64,000 bases of DNA, from NCBI GenBank assembly GCA_030295235.1, contig AP026164.1, positions 2,418,001 through 2,482,000 of the forward strand. The letters run 5' to 3'. The translations under genes were made by a program, and so were the position numbers. Below the pieces are notes generated by a model. It saw nothing but the letters and a program-made list of their open reading frames with translations. It was not told the DNA's origin and made no database searches. Within the stretch, counting starts at the first letter, position 1. Each line of letters starts with the position of its first letter. Source of the stretch: Fistulifera solaris. Its lineage: Eukaryota; Bacillariophyta; Bacillariophyceae; Naviculales; Stauroneidaceae. Below are positions 44,389-54,977 of this stretch, one piece after another.

Positions 44389-46573
44389 TTATACTTCCGC
44401 CACACGATGTGCCGCCGAAGTCGCTGCGAATTCCAAATCAACTTCCAAATCCACTGCTTGACGTTCTTCTTGTGAGATAGATGCTTTTCGAGCTGCCATA
44501 GTTGCTTCGTCGACCTCAAATTCGGATAATTGCAACAAACTCGATAACGATTCTACCAGCTCCGGTGCTACGGCCGTTTGGTACAATTGCTTGGCCAAAA
44601 ATCGTGTCGTCGCGTCGGGTAACACTTGTGTAAACTCATCGACAACACCATCTGTTGCCAGTTGTGCTTTCGCATCCACTAGCATTTGTTTCGCCATTTT
44701 ATTGGCCAGTAGCAAGTGCTCCGAAGTGCCATCTTGGCAAGTCGATAGCGCGGTATTATATGTCAAGACATTGGGATTCACCTGCCGAGAACGCATACGA
44801 GAAAGCCATTCCAAAGCCAATGCGGGTTGACGGTGTTCTCGATAAGCACAGGCTGCTACCGCCGTCGTGTACGACACGACCGACGGCTCAATGCCTTCTT
44901 GCAACATACCCACAATGATCCCTTCACAAGCTTGATGATTGCCCAGTTTCGCCAACCGCTTCAAGGCAATGTTGAATGTGATCAAGTTACCTTCCGTATT
45001 GTGTGTATTTTTCATGGCATCCAGTACAGTCAATGTCAATTCTTCTTCGCCACAAATTTCGCAGGCATTCATGCACGTATTGAAAACAGTCAACGGTGGC
45101 TTTTCAGCCTTGCCGTTTTGATACAACTGTACCCAATCGAGTAATAACGCCGTCGCACGCTTCGACTTGCGTGCCTTGGCACAGCACGTGACCACGGTCC
45201 GCCAGGTCACGACATTGGGACGCAATTCCCGTTGCAACTGCAAAGTCAACAATTTGACCGCCAGTTTCCATTGTCCTTCTTCTTGCACGGCCCGCGAAAT
45301 GGCGCGTTGATGCAATCGCGTGGCCGCGCGACGCACATGTTGATGACTCGTCGCGACCGCGACATCTCCACCCGGCGTGGTGGCCGCTGCCGTCAACAAC
45401 CGTAGACCCAACGCCACATTGTCCATTTGATCGGCCGCAACAATGGCATTGCCCAATAAATTGATCCCATCTTCGTTCAGTGAAGACAGCTGCTCTAAAT
45501 CGTATCCAGCGGCTTTGGCATATCCCAACAAGGTGGGCATGTGCGAAGCGGCGCCTTCCACTTTTTGTTGTACCATGGCGTAGGCCGTATTGGCAAAACA
45601 TTTGAGGGAAGGAGGTGTTTCCGTCCGTTCTGTAATCATGTATTTCATTTGTGCCATGGCTTCGTCGACGGCACCTTCTTTGGCGAGAGCGACGGTAATT
45701 TTTCAAGGGTCTCCAATTGCAACGGTACTTGCATAATTTCGAATGCCGCTTGCATACCCAACGCTGTATCGATACCGCCGAAACCTTGATGTGTCGTGGA
45801 ATGGGCATCATCATTGCCAATCGCGTTGACAATACAATAGTTGGCAGCTGTTTCACTGACTTTGAGACCCCGTTCAGCCATTTCATCCAATATTTTGCGC
45901 ACTGGTTCTGCCGCACGCGCTCCCTGCAATCGATTCGCCATACAAGCCGCCAGCGTCGCTTCAAAGACGGTCGGAGGCAAATCGTGCGTCGCATCATACC
46001 GCCGAACGAGTGTTTTCAATTTGCGCGTCGCTGCTTTCCAATGGTACTGTTCAGCTTTAAGTAGAATGTCTTTGATGAGTTCTTTGTATTCGTATTCCGG
46101 GTCAGTAATGTCGACAAATTCGATCAGACCCTGCAGTTCGTCCGTGACGGTGGGCTATATATATATATAGCGAAAAGCAAAAGGATTGGTGAGAAAACGG
46201 AACGTGTGCAACAACGGAATAGCATCAATACGGTCGTACCTGACAATTCTCATCCAATTCTCCCGTTTCGGTCAAATTGCATTCAACGATCGCCGCCTTT
46301 CGCAATCGATCTCTCAATTGAGTAGTCGTTCCCTTGTGAGGAAGTTGTCGTTGTGACAATTCTTCCCGCAATTCTCGATAACGCAATTTGGAGACCAAAT
46401 CCAGTGTCAGTGACGATGTCGTTGGCGTTGTCGATGACGAGGATGATGAGACGGCGGATTCCGAAAAGAGACGACTAGTAGTACTCTCGAAGAAAGAACG
46501 GACCGTCGAAGTCGCAATCCAAGCACAAGTTGGTTGGACAAGTAATAAAAAGAAAGAAAAAATGAAATTTCAT
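44389..46573 (-). CDS. Plastid-targeted SAP-PPR protein
   Basis: Exon 1 (46573-46240) starts at an ATG followed by a hydrophobic signal-like stretch. An SAP DNA-binding motif follows: LRYRELREELSQRQLPHKGT then TTQLRDRLRKAA. An 85-nt intron (46155-46239) joins in phase 0 to exon 2. Exon 2 encodes pentatricopeptide-type repeats: PPTVFEATLAACMANRLQGA, PNVVTWRTVVTCCAKARKSK, LTVFNTCMNACEICGEEEL, NLITFNIALKRLAKLGNHQA, PSVVSYTTAVAACAYREHRQ and PNVLTYNTALSTCQ. Two one-base shifts occur at A/T5 runs (46547-46551 and 45699-45703). SAP plus PPR is the architecture of plant pTAC3-type plastid nucleoid proteins, so a role in organelle transcription or RNA metabolism is inferred. About 700 residues. Confidence 0.75.
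46155..46239 (-). other. Intron in the SAP-PPR gene (85 nt)
   Basis: Donor TGTCAG|GTACGA, acceptor TATATATAG|CCCACC preceded by a TA microsatellite (about 46155-46169). The junction reads ELDENCQ-PTVTDELQG in phase 0. Confidence 0.75.
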
Positions 46574-47337
46574 GTTTTTGATATTGATGTGCGTGGCTTG
46601 TGAGCTTTGGTAGGTTTCTAGAGGTGACGATCTTTCCAAGTAGATAACAGACTGAATCCTTGAAACGGCTACTTCTTTTTTCTTTCACAGAATCGAAAGA
46701 ATGCAAAAAAAAGGTAAAGGAGCGCCGAGTGAATTGACGTATAACGAAATAACTACTCTGAAGATATGCAAAAACGAGAGATCTGCAAATCTTTGTTGTG
46801 AGCTGAGTGGAATGAACTACTGATACCAGTCTACGGGAGAGCAAAGTCAGCAAACAAAATCATCATGACTTTGTACACGATGATGAGAGTCGTCGTCTGT
46901 TTTGCAAGTTGCAAATCCAACGATGAGCTGGCCTCGAATGAGAACACACGAAAAAGTGTCGCGATCGGCAAAATGCCGCGAGCAGAGTGTGATACGCACT
47001 GCGATGTGACGTGTACTCGGAGGCGTCGTCATTCGTCCCTGTCTGACGTGAGGTATGAGTCATGTCTCAAGTGACATAAGTCACGAAACATCCCAAGAAT
47101 GCGAGTGAGGGACAGACGACCGCGTGACGGCTGGAACTGTGACGTGTTTTTTCGCGGTTTGGTGTTGCCGACGGTTGTCGCAAGGATCAAGGATCAATAA
47201 GGTTGGATTGCCGATCCTGACAATCGATCGGCAACTTTCTTGTTATTGACACTCAACTAAACTTTTATCTTCAGATAAATAGTTCATTACCGCCGTTGCT
47301 AGAGTCAGACTAATTTGTCGGTTAGATCACCGCAAAC
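46574..47337. other. Divergent intergenic region
   Basis: No gene supported. A TGAGTCATGTCTCAAGTGAC element occurs at about 47056-47075. Confidence 0.5.
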
Positions 47338-47901
47338 ATGGTGAAAAATTACACAACATCCGTGGCACAATGTATCGGCTTCTTGCTGTTCTTGGTTTCG
47401 ACACACAGTTTTGCACCCCGACAGCCGATGATGCTCAAAGCACAACCACCTGTACAACAGCAACGGACGACTGCTCTTGCGGTGACCGATCTGGATGTCA
47501 TTGGACTCGTCGCCGGACAAGAGAATTACGGACTCGCCATTGTGTGTCTCGGTGAAGCACTGTGGAGTTTTGCACAAGCACCGAGTCTTTCACACGCCAA
47601 AGTCTTAGTACCAGCCGTGGTTGCTACAGGACTTTTAGTTGGCGCCAGTGGCCCCATGATTACTTCGGGAGATGCCTCTACGGTGGCGACCGGATTGTGG
47701 TTGGCGACGGGAGTCTCGGTCGGCTTGGGAGTTAGTTACGTGGTGCGTTTGTTGGCGCCCTTTTCTCCCAGTCCCAAAGAAATTGCCGCACTGGGATTAC
47801 TTGTGGCGGTCGCTGGTTTCTTTTCATTTTCTCAAAATCTCGTCGTCGATGGATTTGTGACGTTGCCGTCGCTTCCGACTATTTCGCTACCAAGTTTTTA
47901 A
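47338..47901 (+). CDS. Plastid-targeted membrane protein of unknown function
   Basis: A 187-residue protein with a signal peptide (CIGFLLFLVSTHSFAP) ending in the classical diatom S-F-A-P plastid motif, then a transit-like region rich in Q and T. The mature part has about four hydrophobic segments: AIVCLGEALWSFAQA, LVPAVVATGLLVGA, GLWLATGVSVGLGVSYVV and IAALGLLVAVAGFFSFS. No family recognised. Confidence 0.75.
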   Translation: MVKNYTTSVAQCIGFLLFLVSTHSFAPRQPMMLKAQPPVQQQRTTALAVTDLDVIGLVAGQENYGLAIVCLGEALWSFAQAPSLSHAKVLVPAVVATGLLVGASGPMITSGDASTVATGLWLATGVSVGLGVSYVVRLLAPFSPSPKEIAALGLLVAVAGFFSFSQNLVVDGFVTLPSLPTISLPSF

Positions 47902-48092
47902 AGACGAAATACCGAAAACAAGAAAAAAAGAAGGAATACGGTACCGTAGCTCGATGCCTAACCAGTAATAAACAATTGCTAGATACTTTAAGGTTATGCA
48001 ATTCACACAACGGTTCTTTCACTGCTACAAAATAAACAATTTCTTTCCCCTTCCTTCATCGTTACCCCCAAAATTACCCCTCAAACAAAACA

Positions 48093-48635
48093 TCATTCGG
48101 TACTGTCCGTTTCCGCCGTGATTTCATCATCACAATCTTCTTCCGGAATTTCTTTCGAGGATGGTATATCCCAAGCACACAAATACTCCGTCCATGTGGA
48201 ACCACAGGACGCCATAGCCGACGCGCGGGCGACAAGTCGTTCCAATTCTTGCACTCGTTTCTGCAAAGAAACCGTCTTACGCGTCAATTTACTCAAATCT
48301 TTTCGTGCTGCATCTCTTTCTGTGCGTACTCGTTGTAATGTTTGTATAGTACTTTCGTGTTCGTGTTGCAGTTCCTGGTATTGTTGCTGTTGTTGTTGCA
48401 AGGCGTTCTCCAATTGATCTATTTTCCCGCGTCCGTAATACGAAAACGCTTCTATTTTTTCTCTCGTCTGTAGATATTGTCGTTGTAAATCATCCAAAAG
48501 AGCGTGGGATACTAAATCCACTGCCTGACTGGTGGGGACGGCACATGTTGTGGTTGTGTTGATTTTCGTTTTGGGTGTCACCACTTTTGGGTTACCGGCC
48601 AGTCCACACGCTTCTGATCGTGTTCCGCTCTGCAT
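48093..48635 (-). CDS. Coiled-coil protein, 180 aa
   Basis: The central helix region (about residues 45-140) is a strong coiled coil: LQRQYLQTREKIEAF, a glutamine run, ELQHEHESTIQTLQRVRTE and LTRKTVSLQKRVQELERLV. The C-terminus is acidic. There is no known domain. TACCTGGTA (48683-48691) is only 48 bases upstream of its start. Confidence 0.6.
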   Translation of the reverse strand: MQSGTRSEACGLAGNPKVVTPKTKINTTTTCAVPTSQAVDLVSHALLDDLQRQYLQTREKIEAFSYYGRGKIDQLENALQQQQQQYQELQHEHESTIQTLQRVRTERDAARKDLSKLTRKTVSLQKRVQELERLVARASAMASCGSTWTEYLCAWDIPSSKEIPEEDCDDEITAETDSTE

Positions 48636-49492
48636 TTCTAATCGCGCTCTATTGTTAATAGACTGATTCCATCAAACAATGGTACCTGGTAAGATTAAAG
48701 AGTTGATTGACTACAAGTAATGGTCAACCGATCGTCCGTGTTCGTTGTTTTACGAAAAGTAGAAGAGGTGCAAAATGTTGCACTCTCGCGAGCGAGCTCG
48801 TCCGTTCTGTTCCCATTTTTGTCGACAGCTTGTCCGTTGCTTCACCAACGGATATGATGTAGATTTTATGTTAAGTACTCAAGAACAGTCAACTTCCCCC
48901 GTGAATGTATGGAGTACGTCCATTCCCGAGCTAATGGCGTCCATTCTTCTTCTGTTGCTTTTGCTACTTGCTATCACCAAAAGTCCCCCATGCTACTTAT
49001 GTGTAGGTCAAACATTGACTTTGCAAATGCGCTATGTGTTACTTCTCATTGAATCGTCTCGTGCATTGTGCACCTTCGATTTGGAGCCCCATGTTTTCCG
49101 TTTTTATTTCAGTTACTTCATGTTAACACCTTTTCAACACAAATGCCTTATCGTCTAATAGAAATCCGCAACAACGATCAAGATATATTATACATGACCG
49201 TCGCCGGCAACGCTACTACCTGGTAAAGCAGGTCGATTGATCCAACAACATCACTCATGACTCATGACTGAAATACAGTCGGGGCAAAAGGTCGTCAACA
49301 CAATGAGGCTATAGTAGTAGAGACTTCCTTTAGAATGACACAAATAATGCCGTCAACGTCCATTCGTCGTCGCTCGTCGCACATTCCGATATTTCGATTC
49401 ATTGCAAACTGTTTTTCACAAAGTCAAACGCATTTTGTATAACTCCGTACAAAGGACCAAGCTCACTAAAAGACAGGATCGAGTGTTGACTT
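48636..49492. other. Intergenic region between coiled-coil gene and GT32 pair
   Basis: TACCTGGTA palindromes at 48683-48691 and 49217-49225, and the element CATGACTCATGACTGAAATA then CAGTC at about 49256-49280. A 127-codon frame (48775-49158) has poor composition and is not called. Confidence 0.5.
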
Positions 49493-51267
49493 ATGCGTAG
49501 TATCCACAATGCGCAAGACAACGATAAAAGACGATGCAACCACGGTAGAATTTTACGGGCGATCGTTGTTGCATTAATTGTGGCGAGAGGAGTCAGGATT
49601 TTCGGAAGCATTCACTTGTTCCTTTTTGAACACGTCAAACAACCTACAATAGAAAATACAACGAGCCATACGAACGGTTATTTGTCAACCACCCACACAA
49701 CGACACCTCCGTTGCGTATTTTGGGGCCTCCACCAATAACGGAATTTCCTCCAAATCCAAAATTATCCGAACACAATGATAGCATAAGCTATCACGGAGA
49801 AAAATATTCAGCCGCCTCCTACTATGGTCGCTACGAGATCCAACAGTCTACCATTCGCCTTTGTTGACCGACCGCAACACGAAATGACAAAAATTACTTT
49901 GGGTATGAATATCGAGTATTTACCATTCATTGCTACCGTTCGCGAGTATTCGACAGGCAACAAACCCACAACAAACGAAGAAACACCGAATTTTTATGAT
50001 ATGCTTGACATGTTTGATTGTTTGCCGTCCGAGGCATGCATGACATGTCTGGCAGCCGAAGACGAAATACAAGGTGGAAACTGTGAACTTTGTCAAGGAC
50101 ATTGTTCTTGCTATTGTAAATCACTTTGTCTAGTACGACCACCGCCCAAACCATTGGTGGCTGAATGGAGAGTCAAAAGGCCAACCTCTTTCAAGGACCC
50201 TGATCGACACATTCCCCGAATCATTCATCAAACATGGTTTGAACCAATCACAAGAGAGAAATATCCCAAAATGTCACAGCTCGTTCAATCGTTTCAACAA
50301 GCGGGTTGGCAGTACGAATTTTATGACGATGATCGGGCCGCTCAATTCTTGAAAGCACATTTCCCTCCTGCCGTCCACGAAGCTTACGATGCGCTCCTAC
50401 CGGGCGCGTACAAGGCCGACTTGTTTCGTTATTGTGTATTGTTGATCATGGGAGGAGTCTATGCCGATGTCGATGTGCTGTTGGAGAGTGGTTTAGATGA
50501 ACTGATTTTACCTTCGGTGGGATTCATGGCGCCGCAGGATACACCGGGCACGGAATCGGGTCATCGTTGTTGTTTATGGAATGGATTTCTGGCAGTTGCT
50601 CCAGCACACCCCTTTATAGCGCAAGCAATCCAGAACGTTGTGAATCACGTTCGAAATCGCTACACATCCGTCGATTACGACGACATGCTGTGTCCGGATC
50701 CTGACTTTTCCATATCGCATACTTGGGTACGTGAATTTGATTTGCTCCTTTTTCGCTGTTGCTCTTACACTCTCATGCCCACCGCTATCGATTGCTTCTC
50801 CTTAGGATACTCTTCTTACTGCCGGACCTTGCGTTTTGGGAGTTAGTGTCAACGATGTGCTCCGATTGCATCGTAAGACTGGCTTTGAACCCGGTGATAT
50901 TGCCCCGATTTCGAATTCTGACATGGGACAATCGGACGGCACAAATAAGGCACATTTATCGTCTCCGGATGATGCCCGTTTGCTGATTCCGGGTCGATCA
51001 ATAATTTTGAGACAAGATAGGGAACTGAACCACTGGCACAGATTTGTCTGGGACGAAATGAAGATGGTGGCGATATCCACCGACTTGCCCGAGTATGATG
51101 ATCGACCGAAGTCGTTAGTCCATTATAGTGAGACGCATCAGAAGGTTGAAGTGTACGGCTTACAGGGGGTTTACAGAAATTCACTGCGATCGAATGAGGA
51201 GATAACGATTTCGATTTGCCTTGATGGTGAATTAGCGGTGTCAAATGCTGTCACTGACTTGGATTGA
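49493..51267 (+). CDS. GT32-family glycosyltransferase, tandem copy 1
   Basis: A type II Golgi membrane protein: short cytoplasmic tail, membrane anchor (ILRAIVVALIVARGVRIFG), stem, a cysteine-rich segment (CMTCLAAEDEIQGGNCELC then QGHCSCYCKSLC) and the GT32 catalytic domain. The domain shows RIIHQTWFEPITREKYPKM, WQYEFYDDDRAAQF and the DxD site GGVYADVDVLLE. A 79-nt intron (50727-50805) joins HTW to DTLLTAGPCVLGVSVNDVL. One frame change falls in the A5 run 49800-49804, in the non-conserved stem. GT32 enzymes (OCH1-like and relatives) transfer mannose or other sugars from nucleotide sugars. The paralogue lies directly downstream. Confidence 0.85.
50727..50805 (+). other. Intron in GT32 copy 1 (79 nt)
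   Basis: Donor TTGG|GTACGTG, acceptor CTCCTTAG|GATACT. Phase 0. It lies at the same protein position as the intron of copy 2. Confidence 0.9.
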
Positions 51268-52280
51268 TCGTTGCAGCTAATCGACAAAAATCCAAAGATA
51301 AGAGAATTGACAAAACAGTGAGCCGTCTGCTATGGAAAGGTTGTGTGTAACTGCTGTTCACGGCGTTGTTCAGGGGTCACCTTTGTATTGATGGTTGGCT
51401 GTTTCGTTAGGGAATCTATTGGACCTAAGTCATTCCTCCAGTATTTCCATAAAAACATAGTATCAACAAAAACATAATTCAATGAAAAATCGCTTAGCAG
51501 GCATGCATCGATAATACTCGTAGCCTTGACTAGTGCGTGCTTTTTTTCGTCGATGTATCGTCGGTGGACACTTTCCGGGACTGAAAAAAACAAATGTGTC
51601 GGGTGGGTGACGTCACTGCCTGGCAGTTTGCGTGACAGTCGAAATTGATCGGATTTCAGGGAATGAATACATCTAAAGCTAACGCCATTCAATCTTCAAC
51701 CATTTCCATCATTAATTAATAAATTATTTAGTCAATGAGCATTGCGCTTTGTTTGCGTAATATTGACAATACTGTACAAAGAATAGCGTCGCCTAACACA
51801 AAAATAAACGTCGTCTTTCCGTGACTGGAACCTCATTCACTTAGCTAGAAGCTAGCAGGTACAGGAAGAAGTGTACATTAACGTAGGCCCCCGTAGAGAA
51901 ATGTACCAAGCAGAGGTGCGTTCCTGTCTCTGAACACAAAAGTGAACGTCGTCTTTCCGTGACTGGAATGCAGATTGAGTCTGACTTGAGCATAAAAGCC
52001 GTACCAGGTAGTTTGGAGCGATGTTGTTTCGAGCAATGATGCACTTTTCTTCAACATCCCATTAGGAAACCGTTCTGTTACAATGTACACCATAGTCGAT
52101 CGCAATTTCAACTTGAATGAGTTTTTTCGCTTACGCAGTCGGCATTTTGCAACACACAACAACAAAATAATGACAACCGCATCAAACGCGATCATCGTAA
52201 AAAGGTCAGTGGCCTTCCAATCCATAGTGTACAAAGAATGTTTCTCACTCTGTGGTGGCTGTGCATGAACGAACAGAAAC
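51268..52280. other. Spacer between the two GT32 genes, with repeats
   Basis: Holds a 36-bp direct repeat (51795-51830 and 51933-51968, two mismatches), the dispersed repeat copy B (51865-51930) between them, and TACCAGGTA at 52002-52010. No gene supported. Confidence 0.6.
51795..51968. repeat. Pair of 36-bp direct repeats flanking a dispersed repeat
   Basis: Both arms (51795-51830, 51933-51968) contain aacgtcgtctttccgtgact and flanking bases. They enclose 51865-51930, which also occurs at 36251-36318. The arrangement could be a small element or the scar of a local rearrangement. Confidence 0.7.
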
Positions 52281-53918
52281 ATGATCGCATTCAAGGCTAA
52301 GGCACGGAAAAGTACGATACTGTCAATCGCAGTAACCATACTTTTATTTACCAGCAGCGGCTTAAGTGTTATCTGGATGAACAAAAATTTTGCTGCTGAA
52401 GGCCCGCTTGATACCGAAAAAGATGGCGGTACGAACATGCTTGATGAGCACAGCCACGAAAAGGATGCAACGATATCGAATGATCTACCGTTTACTTTTT
52501 TCGATCGACCGAATAACACTATGGCAAACGCTCATTTGGATATGACGATACATGATATACCGTTCATTGCTACAGTCCGCGAGTATTCGACAGGGAATAA
52601 ACCCACAACAGATTCAGAAGCACCCAATTTTTACGATATGCTAAGCACATTTGATTGTTTACCGTCTGGAGAATCATGTTTCAAATGTCTAAAATCAGGA
52701 GCGATTGGGAGAGGTGGCAGTTGTGAGCGTTGTCAAGCGCAATGCCCGTGTTTCTGTCGAACACTCTGTCAAATACGACCGCCACCAAAGCCTTTAGTAG
52801 CCATATGGAAAGTCACTCGACCCCGCGTTTCGAAGGAACCGGATCGACACATTCCCCGAATCATTCATCAAACATGGTTTGAGGCTATCACCAGAGAAAA
52901 ATATCCTAAAATGTCATTAATGACCGAGTCGTTCCGACAATCGGGTTGGCAATACGAATTCTATGACGACGATCGCGCGGCACAGTTTCTGCAAACTCAT
53001 TTCCCTCCCGCCGTCTTTGAAGCCTACGATACCCTCTTGCCTGGAGCATTCAAAGCAGATATCTTTCGTTATTGCGTTTTGCTGATTATGGGTGGTCTCT
53101 ATGCCGATGTTGATGTCATGTTAGAGAGCAATCTCGACAAACTGATTCCGCCTTCGGTGGGATTCATGACACCAGAAGATATACCGGGTATGACAGTTGG
53201 ACACGCTCATTGCTTGTGGAATGGCTTCTTGGCAGCTGCTCCTGGACATCCTTTTCTCGCGCAAACCATCCAAAATGTAGTGAATCATATCCGAAATCGA
53301 TATACATCTATTGATTACGATGATATGCTGTGTCCGAACCCAGTGCTAACGGTGTCGCATCTCAAGGTACGTGTGCACTCGCAACGGGAGGTGCTTGTAG
53401 AGTGGTATTGCTGCTGCTGAAAACCAGCGGCATCTCTTTTACTCATTATTCTGATATGTTTCGCCTTTTTTCAGGATGTTTTGTTTACAGCGGGGCCCTG
53501 CATTTTGGGAGCCAGTGTCAACGACGTCCTTCAATTGCATCGCCAGACGACCTTCGAACCCGGTGATGTCAAACTCTTTCCGAAACATACTGTTAGTAAC
53601 CTCAATGGCAAGGGGCAACAAGACAGCGCACTTCATCGTCACAGTTTTAACGTGACTTCGAGTGATCCTCGTTTCTTGATACCGGGTCGGTCCATTATAT
53701 TGAAAAGAGATTTGATAGACAGATTTCCACATCGATTTATATGGGAAGAAAGGAACATGGTGGCGGCTGTCACTAACATTCCAGATTATGACGATCGACC
53801 TGAAACGTCGATACATTACGGAGAGATCCACGACGACTTTCGGATTTATGGTTTGAACGGAGTCTACAAGGACACGCACCGGGCCAACGAGGACATTATG
53901 ATAGAGATTGTGCCCTGA
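52281..53918 (+). CDS. GT32-family glycosyltransferase, tandem copy 2
   Basis: Intact paralogue of the upstream gene. It has a type II anchor (ILSIAVTILLFTSSGLSVIW), the cysteine-rich segment (CFKCLKSGAIGRGGSCERC then QAQCPCFCRTLC) and GT32 motifs RIIHQTWFEAITREKYPKM, WQYEFYDDDRAAQF and GGLYADVDVMLE (DxD). A 107-nt intron (53367-53473) sits at the same place as in copy 1. Much of the catalytic region is identical between copies, whereas stems differ strongly, as expected of a fairly recent duplication. Golgi protein glycosylation or cell-surface polysaccharide synthesis is the likely role. TACCAGGTA is about 270 bases upstream. Confidence 0.9.
53367..53473 (+). other. Intron in GT32 copy 2 (107 nt)
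   Basis: Donor CAAG|GTACGTG, acceptor CTTTTTTCAG|GATGTT. Phase 0. The junction reads SHLK-DVLFTAGPC. Confidence 0.9.
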
Positions 53919-54977
53919 AGACCGAGATGGCAGTTTTCGTCCTCGTAAGAAATGACCACGGTCAGCGGTGATACCGCAACAACTTATGAGAAACATGGTG
54001 GAAAAGAATATCGCAAAACTTGAAGTGGCCCTTTGTCCAAGTCGACCACCAACAAATGCACGATATGGCACAGATTGTTCGCCTTCAAGCTTTTTTAAAG
54101 CCTTGAACTCGTTAAGAAAGTGATCGGCCCAGTCCAAACGTCATTGTTCGAAATCAAAAGCAACAACACAGGAGAGACAACTGCAATTTATTTCATTCTC
54201 GAACGAGAAACTTTTGCTATTTTACTCCACAACAATCGCTCGAAGAAAAACGTGCAATAGTTATTGTTTAAAAGAGTTGCGAACAAAAATAGTTTAGGGG
54301 AACATCACTCCTTGTGGCTTCTTGCTCTTTGGTCCATGGTTGACCATCATAGTGTTTTTTTTGCGCTGATGCATTTCTGCAATTCATGACTGAGAATATG
54401 ATTATCCAGTCTTGAAGAAATACGGACAACACATTGGGCCATAGTAAATACAATACAAGTACTCCGGAGTAGTTCAAAGGACGGTCCGAGCCACTTTTCG
54501 CCATGACAGAATTGATCCATAAAACGGAAAAGCAACCGCAGATACAATGGAAATTTGAATTTTTCGCGTTAAGAACTAAAAAAAGCTTGCAGATTAGAAA
54601 TATGGGAACGAATTTGGAGCCATTTTTTTTATTCATGACTGAATTGCAGTTTTGATTGCGTTCGTCTGACACGTCCGGACGGCGGGGGGACGAAATTTAA
54701 TTTGAAAGGTTCCAACCGAACTAGCGATTATCCGTTGTTCTAGCATAAATCGCTTTCTTTTTCCGTTCCGTAGTCACTCTTAATCACAAACCCTGTATAC
54801 TTTGCTGTATCTTCTAAAATGTGTGGAAAAAGTGTTCCGCCCTCGCAACTTCCAAAACTTGAGACGAAAGGAGGAGATGACACAAAACGAGGTACCAGTA
54901 GCAAAGAAGTATTTGAAAACAATTGACCGATCGAGACATTGTTGATCCTCTCCTTTACGTGTTTACGTATCTCTAAA
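53919..54977. other. Intergenic region
   Basis: No gene. Two ATTCATGACTG elements at about 54382-54412 and 54632-54652. Confidence 0.5.

Noticed and set aside
46155-46169. TA microsatellite as a TATA promoter
   Set aside because: It is the 3' end of a well-supported intron in the SAP-PPR gene.
48775-49158. 127-codon open frame (+)
   Set aside because: Poor composition, a run of leucines, no family resemblance, no shared intron or motif; likely chance in an intergenic region.
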